Made by a program: the position numbers and the translations under genes | Shown: positions 8,348 to 17,414 of the stretch, one piece after another | How the letters are laid out: each line of letters opens with the position of its first letter | Position numbering within the stretch: position 1 is the first letter of the stretch | The notes under the pieces: generated by a model | What the model was told of the DNA's origin: nothing | The model's database searches: none | What the model saw: only the letters and a program-made list of their open reading frames with translations | Origin: Microcoleus sp036705565 | GTDB taxonomy: Bacteria; Cyanobacteriota; Cyanobacteriia; Cyanobacteriales; Microcoleaceae | Strand: one strand, 5' to 3' | DNA: 64,000 nt | NCBI GenBank assembly: GCA_036705565.1 | Contig: JAUBUY010000010.1

Positions 8348-11300
8348 ATGTCTAACAACTCATCCTCTAGCGACCTAAATATTCGTCTTTTTCAAGGCTT
8401 ATCTCGGATTCCTTCTGACTGGCAGCTCTGCCTGCTAGACGGCAAAAAAGTCCCACAGGGCATAGGCTGGCAGCAAAAACCGCTCAGTCCCGCCCAAATG
8501 AAAGAAGCCACAACCAACGGCTGGACGGTAGACAAAGCAGATCGCACTCAATACCGCTGCTACCCCAAAGGCTACGGACTGATAACGGGTACGCCAGTTA
8601 CCATAGATGGCGATACCTATTACTTAATGGCGCTAGACCAGGATGGAGCTTCTGCCAGAGAAAAAATTCTCGAACTCTCAGGTCCAGAAGAATTACCCAA
8701 AACGGTCGCCTTTACCTCCGGTCGTCCTGGGCGCTGCCAATACCTATTCCTAGTCCCAGAACAATACGCCGGAGCTATCCGCACCAAAAAATTCCCCACA
8801 GACGCTATCGGAGACGACGGCAAAGGCGAACAGCTCGAACTCCGCTGGGCGGGGTTGCAATCTTGCCTGCCTCCCAGCGTCCACCCGACTACTGGCGAGT
8901 ACATCTGGCTCAAAGGTTGCGCTCCCGATGAAACAAGCGTAGCATTAGCCCCGCAGTGGATCGTTGAACAAATGCTGGCCGAACCGCTGGGAGAATCAGA
9001 AAATTCTGAACTTCTCCCTCTAGAAAAAGCTCTAGAAGAAGCTGAAGCCAATTCTACCGCTCCCGCCCCCCGCCGGCGACACCTACACCGAACTCACCGC
9101 CCAGAACAGGAGTGGACTGATATCGATTGGGCGCTATCCTACCTAGCTGCCCTGTCTCCCGGCCGCGCCGATAACTACGACGAATGGTGCGGCGTGGGAA
9201 TGGTTCTCAACTCCATCGATGATTCTCTCCTCTATGAATGGGACAAGTGGAGCCGCCAATCCCCCAAATACAAGCCGGGAGAATGCGACAAAAAATGGAG
9301 GAGTTTCAAAAGCAGTGGGGTGGGCATCGGCACGCTAGCTTACTGGGCAAAACAGGATGGGTGGACTTCACCATTTAAGGAGCACTGTGCAGCCGACAGT
9401 CAAAAAAATGGACAGCAGAAAGCAACTCAAAATTCCCAAGACATTAGCAATACGAGCGAACTAAATTCTACTAACCAAAACTCTGAAAAGAGCGATCTCA
9501 CGGGCGGCAGCGAACCTAATCCTGGTTCCTCTTCTAACGGCTCCGGTGTCAACAGATCCAACAGCGATCACTACTTGTACAATCGCGTCACTGCCATTAT
9601 TAACAGTGAAATCAACCCGCCCCAACAGACAGCGGCTTTAATTGAACTATCCGCCCGTGAAAGGTTTCCTTTGAAAGGAGTAAAAGATTTAGCCACCGAA
9701 GTAGAAACTCATATTAGCTACGGAGAAACTCATGCACAAGAAGTTCAAAAACTCAAAAAAATCCTCAATTACCGCCAACAGCAACTAGACATCGCTCAAA
9801 TTCTGCCCGCTCCTCTAGCCGCTTCAATTTTGACTAAAGCCGCTTCTGACCGCATCGACCCCATTTACATTTACCAGTACCTCCTCTCCGCTTGCGGTAG
9901 CCAAATGGGGGGGCATATTGGAATGATTGGCAAAGAAGGTGCAACAATAGCCGACAGTTGGGTAGAGTATCCTATCTTCTGGACAATGGTAGTTGCTTTA
10001 GCTTCGGCTGGCAAAAGCCAGACAATGCGCTCAGTTTTTGGCAGTGTCAAACAGCGTTACAAGCAAGCCAAATCCGCATACGATCGGCTCAAAGAAAACT
10101 TAAAAAAGCTAGAAGAAGCGTGGCCACAAAAATCTACTCAAGAGAAAGAAAAACTCAAAAATAGCCCTTCAAATCCCACAGTTTTTAAAGCTTCAATGCC
10201 TCCCCCCGTGCCCAAGCAACTTATTGAAGCAGGAAGCCCCGAAGGTGTTCTGCGGCGGATGAGCGAACTCCCGGTCAGGAGTGGTAGCGCTTGGGTTTTC
10301 GACGAATTGGTGCGGTTGTTGAAGCTGGATCAGTATAAAGACAAGGGGGGAGATACTCGGCAAATCCTGCTACAAATGTGGAACTCGCCCGCAGATATTG
10401 AATTTGAACGGGCTGACGATAAAGATGCCTTTGAACTTAAAGATTTGTGCTTGAATTTGACAGGGGCTACTCAATTATCCAAAGTCCAACAATTGTTTAG
10501 CGACCCCGACGACGGCGACGGGCTAATCAGCCGCTTTTTAATAGCGGTACCGTCAACTCCTGATAACTTTGCAGTTTGGTCAGACTCGCAAGTTGCGATC
10601 TCCGGGGAATTGCAAGAATTGTACGACCACCTGCGATCGCTCCACGGCGATCTCCGAGAGCTAGCGGGGTTGTCTGCCACGAGTGAAGGTGGAGAATTGC
10701 CCCCCGTTCTGCTGTCGTTTACGACCGAGGCTCATCTGCGGTGGAAGCGGTGGTGGGAAGAAGTCAGGCGCAACCAACAAGCAGTGGAATTTGAAGACCC
10801 AGCATTTTATGCCTATTTGGGCAAAATGCTGTCTCAAACCTTGAGGTTAGCCCTCCTGCTGCACTGCATCGAATTGAAATACGAAAAAAAGCCAGATTCC
10901 CTGCGCGTCGGCCTCGATACCTTAGAGCGGGCGATCGCGGCGGCTAAGTTCAGCATCGGGCAATTCCGCATCTTGCAAACGAATAACCACGCCTCCGATT
11001 CGGCCGGAGCCCATCTCTCCTTAATTTACACCTATGCCCTGCGGAAGGGGGAGGAGGTTTCAGCCGCTCAAATCCAGAACAGCGTCTTCAAACGGTGCAA
11101 GCGCAAACCCACATTAGCTGAAATTCGCTCCAACTTCGCCGTTCTCACAGAAAACGGGTATGCACTTCTCTCTGGCAAGGGAAAAGACCTCCGCATTCGA
11201 GCGCTTCCATTATCTAAAACCCGCGTCGGAATTCCGACAGATTCCGGCAAAAGTTCCGGCATTCCAGAAATGGCCCAAGCGCTTGCCAGGGTTAACGTTG

Positions 11301-12094
11301 AACCCCATTTAACGCGCTATTCCGGCAATTCCGACACTCCAGCGCGGCGCTCCGGCAATTTACAAGATGAATGGGTGAGTCCGGCATCATCCATGTGCAC
11401 CTCGGTATCGGAAGCTGCTACTGCAATGCCGACAGCGAGCGAATTGGAAATAGAAGAAGAGTGGCCACCTGCTACCGCAGCGCCGACGGTGAGCGAATCA
11501 GAAATAGAAGAGGATTCGCCACCTGCTACTGCAATGCCGACGGTGAGCGAATCAGAAATAGAAGAGGATTCGCCGCCTGCTCAAATGTGTCGGAATTGTC
11601 GGAATTCTGACATTGATGAGGTTTCAGAGGTTGAGCCAAAGCCAATTGTAGGCGATGAAAATCTGTCGGAAAATGGTCGGAACGAAGTCGGAATTTCCGA
11701 CGAGTTAGGCGGTGAAGGAGACGATGCCAATAGTGAATGGAAGGGTGAGTTAGATCCAAGTGACGATACCAACAGCGAATGGAAGGGTGAGTTAGATCCA
11801 GGTGACGATTCAGACTTGGATAGCGACCCGCTATACGGCGATCGCGTGCCAAAACCGACTGCACCGCCCGACCGCATTGGCACTACGGAACTAGCACCTC
11901 CAGGCGCGTCTAGCGTCCGAGGCAATAGTGACAAGGAGGCTACCACAGTGAGCGATAGCCCCGATCTTCTGCCCAATCCCGCTATTCTACCCACCGAGCC
12001 GCAGACTTCCACAACACCTGCTGACCAACCTTGCCCCACTGTTGAACTGACCGAACGCCCAACCCTGGGCGAAAGTGAGGCGAGTTCCCCGTAA
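8348..12094 (+). CDS. Prim-pol / PriCT-2 / DUF3987 replication protein
   Basis: A 1248-residue protein that looks like the plasmid's replication initiator, with primase-polymerase and helicase-like parts. Residues about 20-210 fit a bifunctional prim-pol domain, with a D-x-D pair in ALDQDG, then SGRPGRCQYLF and LPPSVHPTTGEY. Residues about 257-345 match PriCT-2 (WALSYL, DEWCGVGMVL, KWRSF). Residues about 400-885 match a DUF3987-type ATPase with ASAGKSQ as a probable P-loop. The last 350 residues are acidic, repetitive and probably disordered, with three 18-residue repeats (11417-11578) and two 14-residue repeats (11720-11803). The start is ATG with an aggag RBS inside a hairpin. It lies directly downstream of the iterons. 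Confidence 0.75.
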   Translation: MSNNSSSSDLNIRLFQGLSRIPSDWQLCLLDGKKVPQGIGWQQKPLSPAQMKEATTNGWTVDKADRTQYRCYPKGYGLITGTPVTIDGDTYYLMALDQDGASAREKILELSGPEELPKTVAFTSGRPGRCQYLFLVPEQYAGAIRTKKFPTDAIGDDGKGEQLELRWAGLQSCLPPSVHPTTGEYIWLKGCAPDETSVALAPQWIVEQMLAEPLGESENSELLPLEKALEEAEANSTAPAPRRRHLHRTHRPEQEWTDIDWALSYLAALSPGRADNYDEWCGVGMVLNSIDDSLLYEWDKWSRQSPKYKPGECDKKWRSFKSSGVGIGTLAYWAKQDGWTSPFKEHCAADSQKNGQQKATQNSQDISNTSELNSTNQNSEKSDLTGGSEPNPGSSSNGSGVNRSNSDHYLYNRVTAIINSEINPPQQTAALIELSARERFPLKGVKDLATEVETHISYGETHAQEVQKLKKILNYRQQQLDIAQILPAPLAASILTKAASDRIDPIYIYQYLLSACGSQMGGHIGMIGKEGATIADSWVEYPIFWTMVVALASAGKSQTMRSVFGSVKQRYKQAKSAYDRLKENLKKLEEAWPQKSTQEKEKLKNSPSNPTVFKASMPPPVPKQLIEAGSPEGVLRRMSELPVRSGSAWVFDELVRLLKLDQYKDKGGDTRQILLQMWNSPADIEFERADDKDAFELKDLCLNLTGATQLSKVQQLFSDPDDGDGLISRFLIAVPSTPDNFAVWSDSQVAISGELQELYDHLRSLHGDLRELAGLSATSEGGELPPVLLSFTTEAHLRWKRWWEEVRRNQQAVEFEDPAFYAYLGKMLSQTLRLALLLHCIELKYEKKPDSLRVGLDTLERAIAAAKFSIGQFRILQTNNHASDSAGAHLSLIYTYALRKGEEVSAAQIQNSVFKRCKRKPTLAEIRSNFAVLTENGYALLSGKGKDLRIRALPLSKTRVGIPTDSGKSSGIPEMAQALARVNVEPHLTRYSGNSDTPARRSGNLQDEWVSPASSMCTSVSEAATAMPTASELEIEEEWPPATAAPTVSESEIEEDSPPATAMPTVSESEIEEDSPPAQMCRNCRNSDIDEVSEVEPKPIVGDENLSENGRNEVGISDELGGEGDDANSEWKGELDPSDDTNSEWKGELDPGDDSDLDSDPLYGDRVPKPTAPPDRIGTTELAPPGASSVRGNSDKEATTVSDSPDLLPNPAILPTEPQTSTTPADQPCPTVELTERPTLGESEASSP
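11417..11803 (+). repeat. Two tandem repeat sets in the tail of the prim-pol gene
   Basis: Three 54-bp units (11417-11470, 11471-11524, 11525-11578) encode an 18-residue acidic repeat of the form ATAMPTxSExEIEE. Two 42-bp units (11720-11761, 11762-11803) encode a 14-residue repeat with NSEWKGELDP. Both keep the frame. Confidence 0.85.
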
Positions 12095-12612
12095 CGACTT
12101 GCGTAGCCGAAAAACGGAATAATGACGCCTACAGGCAATTTGCGGATCGTGTTAGACAACGTGACTGTCCAAGTTGAACTCCATTTCTGTGGGATGGAAG
12201 GTCGCGCGATCGCGCGCCTCCTGTCAGCTTGTCGATGATGGAAAATTTTCCATTGCCTTTCTCACGGACGCACCACTCCGTAAAATCGGTAATGTCCGAT
12301 TAATTTTTGATTAACCTCCGCGCCTACCGCCCTTTGAGCAGCTAAAAAAGTCAGCTACTGAAACCACTCTCCGCAGAGAGTGCTAATTGTGACGACTGAA
12401 TGCTCATCCGCCAATGTCCCGTTCGCATTGGCGCCCGTCCGTGTGGGCGTGAGCAAAGAAAGAAAACACAACTTTTCGCTTTCCTGAAACCGCTTAGATC
12501 CTCGTATAGCAGGCCGGGACCGTTGAATAAATTATCAGATTAGGTGGATTTCTCCTCAGTTAATCATCCAAAAGGATGAAGTTAATTCTCCGTTTTTTCA
12601 GCCCGTGTAGCC
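12095..12612. other. Noncoding gap with hairpins and a 16-bp palindrome
   Basis: About 520 bp without a credible gene. It contains the palindrome ATGGAAAATTTTCCAT at 12238-12253, a 7-bp-stem hairpin cactctc/gagagtg at 12365-12382 and an 8-bp-stem hairpin cgccaatg/cattggcg at 12409-12433. Neither hairpin has a U-tract, so neither is a standard terminator. Confidence 0.55.
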
Positions 12613-13293
12613 ATGCTGCACCATGTTGTCAACTGTTGCAATCTAAAAAAGGTTAGCAATGCTTACCGCGAAAATTTTGATTTGGAGTTTTTTGTTCAGA
12701 TGACTATCGAAACTATTAACGATGTACTATTTCCGCCTTTCCTTTTTACCACCCTTTTTTGCTTAGCCTCAACATTCCTGCACGAGCCTGAAGCAGTCCA
12801 ATCGGAAGAACTCACAAACAATCGAACTGAAGTAAATGTGGCAACAGCCGCAGCGCAATCTGACAGTGCCAACAGCGAGGTAAATGGAGCAACAATTGAA
12901 ATTGAGAAACCAGCCAGCTCCCATCACACTCGCCATCAGACCACAGGCAAAAAAACACCAAACAAACCAGCAAAACCAATTGATTTTGCCGCACATTCAG
13001 GCGCAAGCACGACCTCACTTCCTGCCGTTAATACTTCGCTGATTTCACTTAGGCAAGCTCGCAAAATTGCTAGCGCCATCAAAGCTGCTGCGCCAGAACT
13101 GGGGTTCAAGCAAAAAGTTAACGGCTCTGATTCCTCTATTGAATGGTTGCAGGCTCAAATCAAAAATCGGCTGGAAAATTATCCCCTAATTGTGATGCCT
13201 ATCATCCTCAAGCTTGCTCCCAAAGCGGTGATTGCAAATACCCTAGCATCTGCTACTTCCGAACTAGGTGAAAGTGCGCGTTCAGTGTCCTAG
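12613..13293 (+). CDS. Hypothetical protein with LRQAR...QKVNG domain
   Basis: The open frame encodes 226 residues; an in-frame ATG at 12700 is an alternative start. A hydrophobic stretch follows (LFPPFLFTTLFCLAS), then a low-complexity Ser/Thr/Ala/Asn-rich linker. The last 80 residues start SLRQARKIA and include QKVNGSDSSIEWL plus an AQIKNRL helix. As far as I recall, this short domain recurs in cyanobacterial proteins of unknown role. It could be membrane-anchored, but the hydrophobic segment is short. A terminator follows at 13357-13390. Confidence 0.5.
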   Translation: MLHHVVNCCNLKKVSNAYRENFDLEFFVQMTIETINDVLFPPFLFTTLFCLASTFLHEPEAVQSEELTNNRTEVNVATAAAQSDSANSEVNGATIEIEKPASSHHTRHQTTGKKTPNKPAKPIDFAAHSGASTTSLPAVNTSLISLRQARKIASAIKAAAPELGFKQKVNGSDSSIEWLQAQIKNRLENYPLIVMPIILKLAPKAVIANTLASATSELGESARSVS

Positions 13294-13356
13294 CAGCGAA
13301 CGAAAAGTTTCTCAACCAACCAGCGTACTCGTTTACCCTCCGAAACTTATAACAAT

Positions 13357-13390
13357 GCCCAAGCCTTCGTAAGGCTTGGGCAGTTCTTTT
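13357..13390 (+). terminator. Rho-independent terminator
   Basis: gcccaagcc (13357-13365) pairs perfectly with ggcttgggc (13373-13381), loop 7 bases, followed by agttctttt. It closes the 12613-13293 gene. Confidence 0.75.
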
Positions 13391-13529
13391 GACCAGAATA
13401 AGCGATTTTCCAATAAACTCCTAATTTTTTATTAAAGGGGAACAAAACTAGCAAAAAAACTTGCAAAGTGAATCAAAAAATAGTATAATCAAATTCTTAC
13501 AAGCGCCACTTCTATTTGAGCGTACTGTT

Positions 13530-13733
13530 ATGGCGGCAATTAAACCTGTTACCTTCCGAGACCTCATAGATGCGATCGCCACCTTGCCAATTATCAATTT
13601 GCCTGACAATTTAAGTCAGTTGAGTAGCAATAAAAGCCAATCTAACTGCAATAAGGGGCGCGGGCTCCGGCATCCTCGGCGCAGCGCCCCGCAAGTGGCC
13701 CATCAAGCGATAAAAGCTTGGAGGCAGACTTGA
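13530..13733 (+). CDS. Small hypothetical protein upstream of the recombinase
   Basis: From the ATG at 13530 the frame gives 67 residues: an Asp/Leu/Ile-rich N-terminal half (VTFRDLIDAIATLP) and a basic, Arg/Ser-rich C-terminal half. An upstream TTG at 13461 would lengthen it by 23 residues. The stop lies at the left edge of the inverted repeat before the recombinase gene. It may be a partner or N-terminal module of the short recombinase, since full recombinases have an extra DNA-binding domain that this one lacks; that is inference. Confidence 0.4.
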   Translation: MAAIKPVTFRDLIDAIATLPIINLPDNLSQLSSNKSQSNCNKGRGLRHPRRSAPQVAHQAIKAWRQT

Positions 13734-13751
13734 CGAAAGTACACTTTCGTC
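13732..13751. promoter_or_regulatory. Inverted repeat before the recombinase gene
   Basis: gacgaaagt (13732-13740) and actttcgtc (13743-13751) are perfect inverted arms separated by ac. Position 37 bases before the recombinase start suggests an operator, or a core-type recombination site. Confidence 0.5.
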
Positions 13752-13788
13752 CAATAATAAGGGAGCTTCCATTTTGGAGGGCTGCGCC

Positions 13789-14334
13789 GTGAAGGTTCAA
13801 GGCAACGGGCGTGCTAAGATTTTGACGCCCGCCGAAATATCTAGGCTGTTCGACCGGGGTTTTGTTACAGCAAGGGATAGGCTTTTGTTTGCTGTGACTT
13901 TTTATTGTGCCTGTCGTATTTCAGAGGCGTTAGCTTTAACAACTCAGGACATTGTTGGCGGTGTGGTAACGCTGCGGAAAGCGACAACTAAGGGCAAGTC
14001 AGCAACGCGAACGCTGCCGCTACATCCCATGTTGGCTAAGTTTTTATTGGCTTACAATCCAGATGCGGGTTTTTTGTTTCCTGGGCGAGAGGGTACGAAG
14101 CCTTTGACACGCTCTCAGGCCGACTTGATTTTTAAAGAAGCTTGCAAACGGGTAAGAATTAAGGGAGCTTCCACACATTCGATGAGGCGGACAGCACTGA
14201 CGAACTTGAGCAATGCTGGGGTGCCACTGCGGGTAATTATGGAGATATCAGGTCACAAAAATTTGTCGAGCCTCCAGCGGTATTTAGAAGTGCAACCGGA
14301 ACAGCTTGTCAAGGCGCTCGGGATTCTGAAATAA
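13789..14334 (+). CDS. Minimal tyrosine recombinase (catalytic domain only)
   Basis: About 181 residues from a GTG start that has a ggagg Shine-Dalgarno sequence 8 bases upstream; a TTG at 13774 is in frame but lies before the RBS. All catalytic residues of tyrosine recombinases are visible: Arg43 in CRISEAL, Lys68/70 in TKGK, the H-x-x-R pair His130/Arg133 in HSMRR, His156 in SGHK and nucleophile Tyr165 in RYLE. The N-terminal core-binding domain of XerC/XerD-type enzymes is missing. Short versions of this kind occur in cyanobacteria, so this is probably a normal form rather than a truncation. It may resolve plasmid multimers or act at nearby repeats. Confidence 0.85.
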   Translation: MKVQGNGRAKILTPAEISRLFDRGFVTARDRLLFAVTFYCACRISEALALTTQDIVGGVVTLRKATTKGKSATRTLPLHPMLAKFLLAYNPDAGFLFPGREGTKPLTRSQADLIFKEACKRVRIKGASTHSMRRTALTNLSNAGVPLRVIMEISGHKNLSSLQRYLEVQPEQLVKALGILK

Positions 14335-14808
14335 GGCGATCGCGACTTTGGTTCGCCAGATTGTTTCAACAGCAGCCCTGTCACGCGCGCGTGAAGAAGG
14401 GTCTCAAACACCTTCCATTTGGTTGTTGACGACGTTAGCGCAGCCGGAGAAGAGGAGCGCTCGCTCTGATTTTTTTTCAACCGCTCACAACAATAAATCT
14501 TGTTTCTAATCGATCGCGAACACCTAGGATGACGTAAATACGTCGTTAGCGCAGCTCTCGAAGAGGATCGCACGCTCCTATTGAGCTGGTCAAAGAGCGG
14601 CTATCGCCGCTATTGGGAGTGACCTGTTCATTTAAGTTTCATCCATTTTTAACAATAGCGAACGCATTCACCTAGGAAAGCCTTCATCACGGGCGATCGC
14701 CCTCAAAAAAGCCAGTTAGCTGTTAAGAATTAGGATTGACTTCTATTTCAGTTAACTGGCTCCCTTTCAATTAACCACACAAAATTCAAAGAGGGAGGCT
14801 ATCTCGCC
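14335..14808. other. Gap with spaced direct repeats downstream of the recombinase
   Basis: No gene. A 35-bp degenerate repeat beginning gttagcgcagc, with gaagagga inside, occurs at 14434 and again at 14545; cacctagga occurs at about 14521 and 14669. gacgtaaatacgtc is a short dyad between them. These may be recombination or regulator sites, or interspersed genomic repeats. Confidence 0.5.
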
Positions 14809-15426
14809 TTGAACGGAAACAACTTGAATTTACTGCCAGTACCACTACCGCCCATGCTGCCAGAAATGGTGGGTATCGTTGGTGATTCCCGATACTTCGC
14901 CATGTTTTATATGGGCAGCAAAGCTACTTGGACTGATGGTAGAGGGTTAGGGACCTTCAGTTATTATGCCGTGTACGAGCCACTTACTGAACATCCCGCT
15001 CTCGCCCTCGATCTGGAACCATACCACCTCGGTTCCGATGATGAATTTCCCACCCATGCAATTGTGTGCGATCGCTTGGAAGGAAAGATGTACGTCGGAA
15101 ATTACCCAGAAGTAGAGAAATTTCTCAACATCCAGCACCCGCCGCTGCCCACTCTGTCACCAGAAGAAGTTGAACAGCAACGGCAAAGGATTGAGGAAGA
15201 ACTGGCAAACTTTGACATTTCCACTTTCCAGAAGTTGGGGATGTTTGAGTTGTTGGCAGGGCACAATCAACAACAAAAGCAGGAGCTAGTGGAATTGGGG
15301 CATTGGCTTGACCAACAAGTAACTGAAGATTTGCTCCGGCGATATCTCGAAGCTGCTAATAAAGGTAATTGGACAGCGATTTCTGTACTGCCAAGATTTT
15401 TGCAACGCATCCATAAAAATTTTTGA
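14809..15426 (+). CDS. Hypothetical protein
   Basis: A 205-residue soluble protein. The TTG start is preceded by gggagg about 11 bases upstream. The N-terminal half is aromatic-rich (RYFAMFYMGSKATW, then FSYYAVYEP) and looks beta-rich; the C-terminal half is charged and helical (EEVEQQRQRIEEELANF). I do not recognise the family. No signal peptide or membrane segment. The nearest gene on the same strand is the recombinase, but about 470 bp separate them. Confidence 0.55.
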   Translation: MNGNNLNLLPVPLPPMLPEMVGIVGDSRYFAMFYMGSKATWTDGRGLGTFSYYAVYEPLTEHPALALDLEPYHLGSDDEFPTHAIVCDRLEGKMYVGNYPEVEKFLNIQHPPLPTLSPEEVEQQRQRIEEELANFDISTFQKLGMFELLAGHNQQQKQELVELGHWLDQQVTEDLLRRYLEAANKGNWTAISVLPRFLQRIHKNF

Positions 15427-15825
15427 CAACAGAATCATTACCATTAAGCGAACGCAATCTTTCCTTGTAACTATGAGAGAGATTGGTATTAGTGCCAATT
15501 CCTAGCAACACTAATTAATGACAAAAAACTCTGCCTATTTCCGTAACAAAAATAAAACACAGAATCAAGTAGTAGCCATTGGAGAAAGAGCGCTTGTACA
15601 ATGCGTTAAAAGCTGGTGTCCTCCCAGTTTTGAATCAAGATTTCTAGGGGGAATCATCCCTTTCTGGATTCCTAACAGGGCAATTATGCCGGAGAAAGGA
15701 ATTTACACAGCTTGATTTCAGTTGATTGATTTAGGGGAATATCGCGCTGCAATTTCTTTATCAAGAAATTTGCCTGAAAACCTGTCAAAAAAAGTCAGGT
15801 GCAATCGATTCACAGCTATGAACTT
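15427..15825. other. Gap, nothing firm
   Basis: A 65-codon frame at 15518-15715 has an ATG but no RBS or coding-like composition, and I do not call it. A small hairpin (aatttctt/aagaaatt, 15751-15770) lies upstream of the next gene. Confidence 0.4.
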
Positions 15826-16173
15826 ATGTCAATCTTAAAAGGAAGTCGAGATTTGATTTCGGCGCTGTTGCTAAGAGATTTGAAGGGGATGCCACCTTCA
15901 ATCGAATTGCCTGCTAATTTTGCAAAAATTCACACGCCGCGCTTTGAGTGCGGCGAGATGGTGCGCTGGAAGGGTGTTGGCGAAGAAGCTGATTGGGGGA
16001 TAGTTATTGGCAAATTTTACAACTGCGAACCGCGCCGGTACTGTTGGATGTGGTGCTACATAATTTGGCTGGCTCCTAATTCCAAGAGCGCAGCTTGGTG
16101 TCAGTTTGATACGGCGCGGGAGGAAGATTTGGAGGGGTTTGAGGATGAAAAAGCCGCAGACTTTGACAGATAG
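15826..16173 (+). CDS. Hypothetical protein, overlaps HTH gene
   Basis: About 115 residues from the ATG at 15826; a GTG at 15799 is also in frame. It has a Trp/Cys-rich central part (FECGEMVRWKGVGEEADWG, then RYCWMWCYIIWL) that suggests a small beta-barrel or SH3-like fold, and an acidic tail. The family resembles cyanobacterial proteins of unknown function often next to small HTH proteins; I give it no function. The 3' end overlaps the following HTH gene by 29 bases in a different frame, so the two are probably translated together. Confidence 0.55.
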   Translation: MSILKGSRDLISALLLRDLKGMPPSIELPANFAKIHTPRFECGEMVRWKGVGEEADWGIVIGKFYNCEPRRYCWMWCYIIWLAPNSKSAAWCQFDTAREEDLEGFEDEKAADFDR

Positions 16174-16459
16174 AGAGCGCAATTTAATTGCAGCTTACAG
16201 CCAATGCCAATTGGGAATAACGCCGAAGCAGTTTTATGGCAAGTGGGCGGTGAGTTACGAGGAAATCGCTTTTATTTGTTCCCGTTCTAATTCTACAGTG
16301 CGGGGTTGGTTTAAAAAGGGAAAAAATCGAAGATTTCCTACTCCTGTCGATTTGCGTCATCTGGCAGTAATGGACTTTCTGCTGGAACATTTTGAGGAAA
16401 TTCCAGAGACACTGGCAACCTTGCTATGTCGGCTTTCTGAAGATAATAGCGTGCATTAG
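16145..16459 (+). CDS. Small HTH domain protein (cyanobacterial type)
   Basis: About 104 residues from the ATG at 16145, preceded by a purine-rich ggaggggtttgagg; an ATG at 16106 lies too far inside the preceding gene. Residues about 35-58 (VSYEEIAFICSRSNSTVRGWFKK in part) form a helix-turn-helix, followed by a basic segment and LRHLAVMDFLLEHFEEIP. I recall this arrangement as a common small cyanobacterial HTH family of unknown target. It overlaps the upstream hypothetical gene, suggesting translational coupling and a joint role. Confidence 0.65.
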   Translation: MKKPQTLTDRERNLIAAYSQCQLGITPKQFYGKWAVSYEEIAFICSRSNSTVRGWFKKGKNRRFPTPVDLRHLAVMDFLLEHFEEIPETLATLLCRLSEDNSVH

Positions 16460-16852
16460 TAGTGGCGCGTCTGCTTGAAATTAGTGCATTGAACAATTGC
16501 CCGCGTTTTCTCAAATTGATAAACTTCAAAGCGCTTCACGGAGGCCCAGCACCCGTTATGGATCAAAGAAACTCTTTCTCCCCCTCTCCCGTTCTCCCGT
16601 TCTCCCGTTCTCCCCTGCGAGTTTCTGAGGAGATTTCTAATGCCTCATTTCCAAATAGACGCGCCACTATTGTTTTTGATTTTATATACATCAAGCCTTT
16701 TCAGCATCAAAAAATAATTTTAGCTTGTTCTAGCACAAATATAGTCAATTGTCAATATCACCGTGACCTGTCTTTGACAATATTGTTTCAATTAAGGTAA
16801 TGGCAGGTAATCAAACACAAACACAATTTGTTACTGTTATCAGGAGGTTAAA
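16460..16852. other. Gap with microsatellite and inverted repeat
   Basis: No gene. An 8-bp microsatellite (units of tctcccgt) lies at about 16580-16615. attgtcaa (16748-16755) and ttgacaat (16774-16781) are inverted arms about 70 bp before the next gene and could be an operator. Confidence 0.5.
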
Positions 16853-17047
16853 ATGACCTATTTTGAGAAGTTGCACCCGTGGTGCTTAATTCGCTTACTT
16901 CCTAATTGCCAGCGTATTGTTGTGGCGCGATTTCGCAAGAGAAACGATGCAGATGAGCATCTGCGGGTTTTGCACCGGTTGGTTAAACATCGCACATTTG
17001 TGATTATTTTTGATAGTCAAGAACAGCCAGCTTTGCCTCAAGATTGA
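16853..17047 (+). CDS. Small conserved cyanobacterial protein
   Basis: 64 residues with ATG start and a strong aggagg Shine-Dalgarno sequence 5 bases before it. The sequence opens MTYFEKLHPWC and continues with a basic RIVVARFRKRNDADEHL segment and a hydrophobic strand FVIIFD. I remember very similar small proteins from many filamentous cyanobacteria, all of unknown function. Composition suggests a compact alpha/beta fold. A terminator follows at 17123. Confidence 0.7.
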   Translation: MTYFEKLHPWCLIRLLPNCQRIVVARFRKRNDADEHLRVLHRLVKHRTFVIIFDSQEQPALPQD

Positions 17048-17414
17048 TGGGCAAAACTTATTTTGAAGTCGAATTAGTCAAAGTACCTGCATTAGATTAA
17101 TAACTCCGCTTCTCCACAATTTCTCCTAGTTATCAATCCAACTGATAACTGGGAGAGTTTTTGATTGGTGCATAAGTCCTAACTAGGTAAAATTTGGGTA
17201 GCAGTCAAATCAACAGAACAAACTATACAAGACTTACGCCCCAAGTGTTTAAATACACTATTGGTAGCGGTAAGGTGCTTATGGCTCACCCTACATATAG
17301 AGGTTATGCGTAATTCCTGTTAGAGTTATTATTATCGTCTCCATCAATTAATGATTGTGTAAATTTCAGCTAGCGCTGATTAGTGTTTGAAAGATAGCGG
17401 AAGAAACCAACCCT
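17048..17414. other. Gap between small gene and helicase gene
   Basis: Apart from the terminator at 17123-17163 nothing is resolved. A segment around 17270-17310 (ggtgcttatggctcacccta) resembles short interspersed repeats common in cyanobacteria. Confidence 0.4.
17123..17163 (+). terminator. Rho-independent terminator
   Basis: ctcctagttatca (17123-17135) and tgataactgggag (17143-17155) form a 13-bp stem with one mismatch, followed by agttttt. It ends the 16853-17047 transcript. Confidence 0.75.

Noticed and set aside
15518..15715. 65-aa gene
   Set aside because: No RBS, no conserved-looking pattern, isolated.
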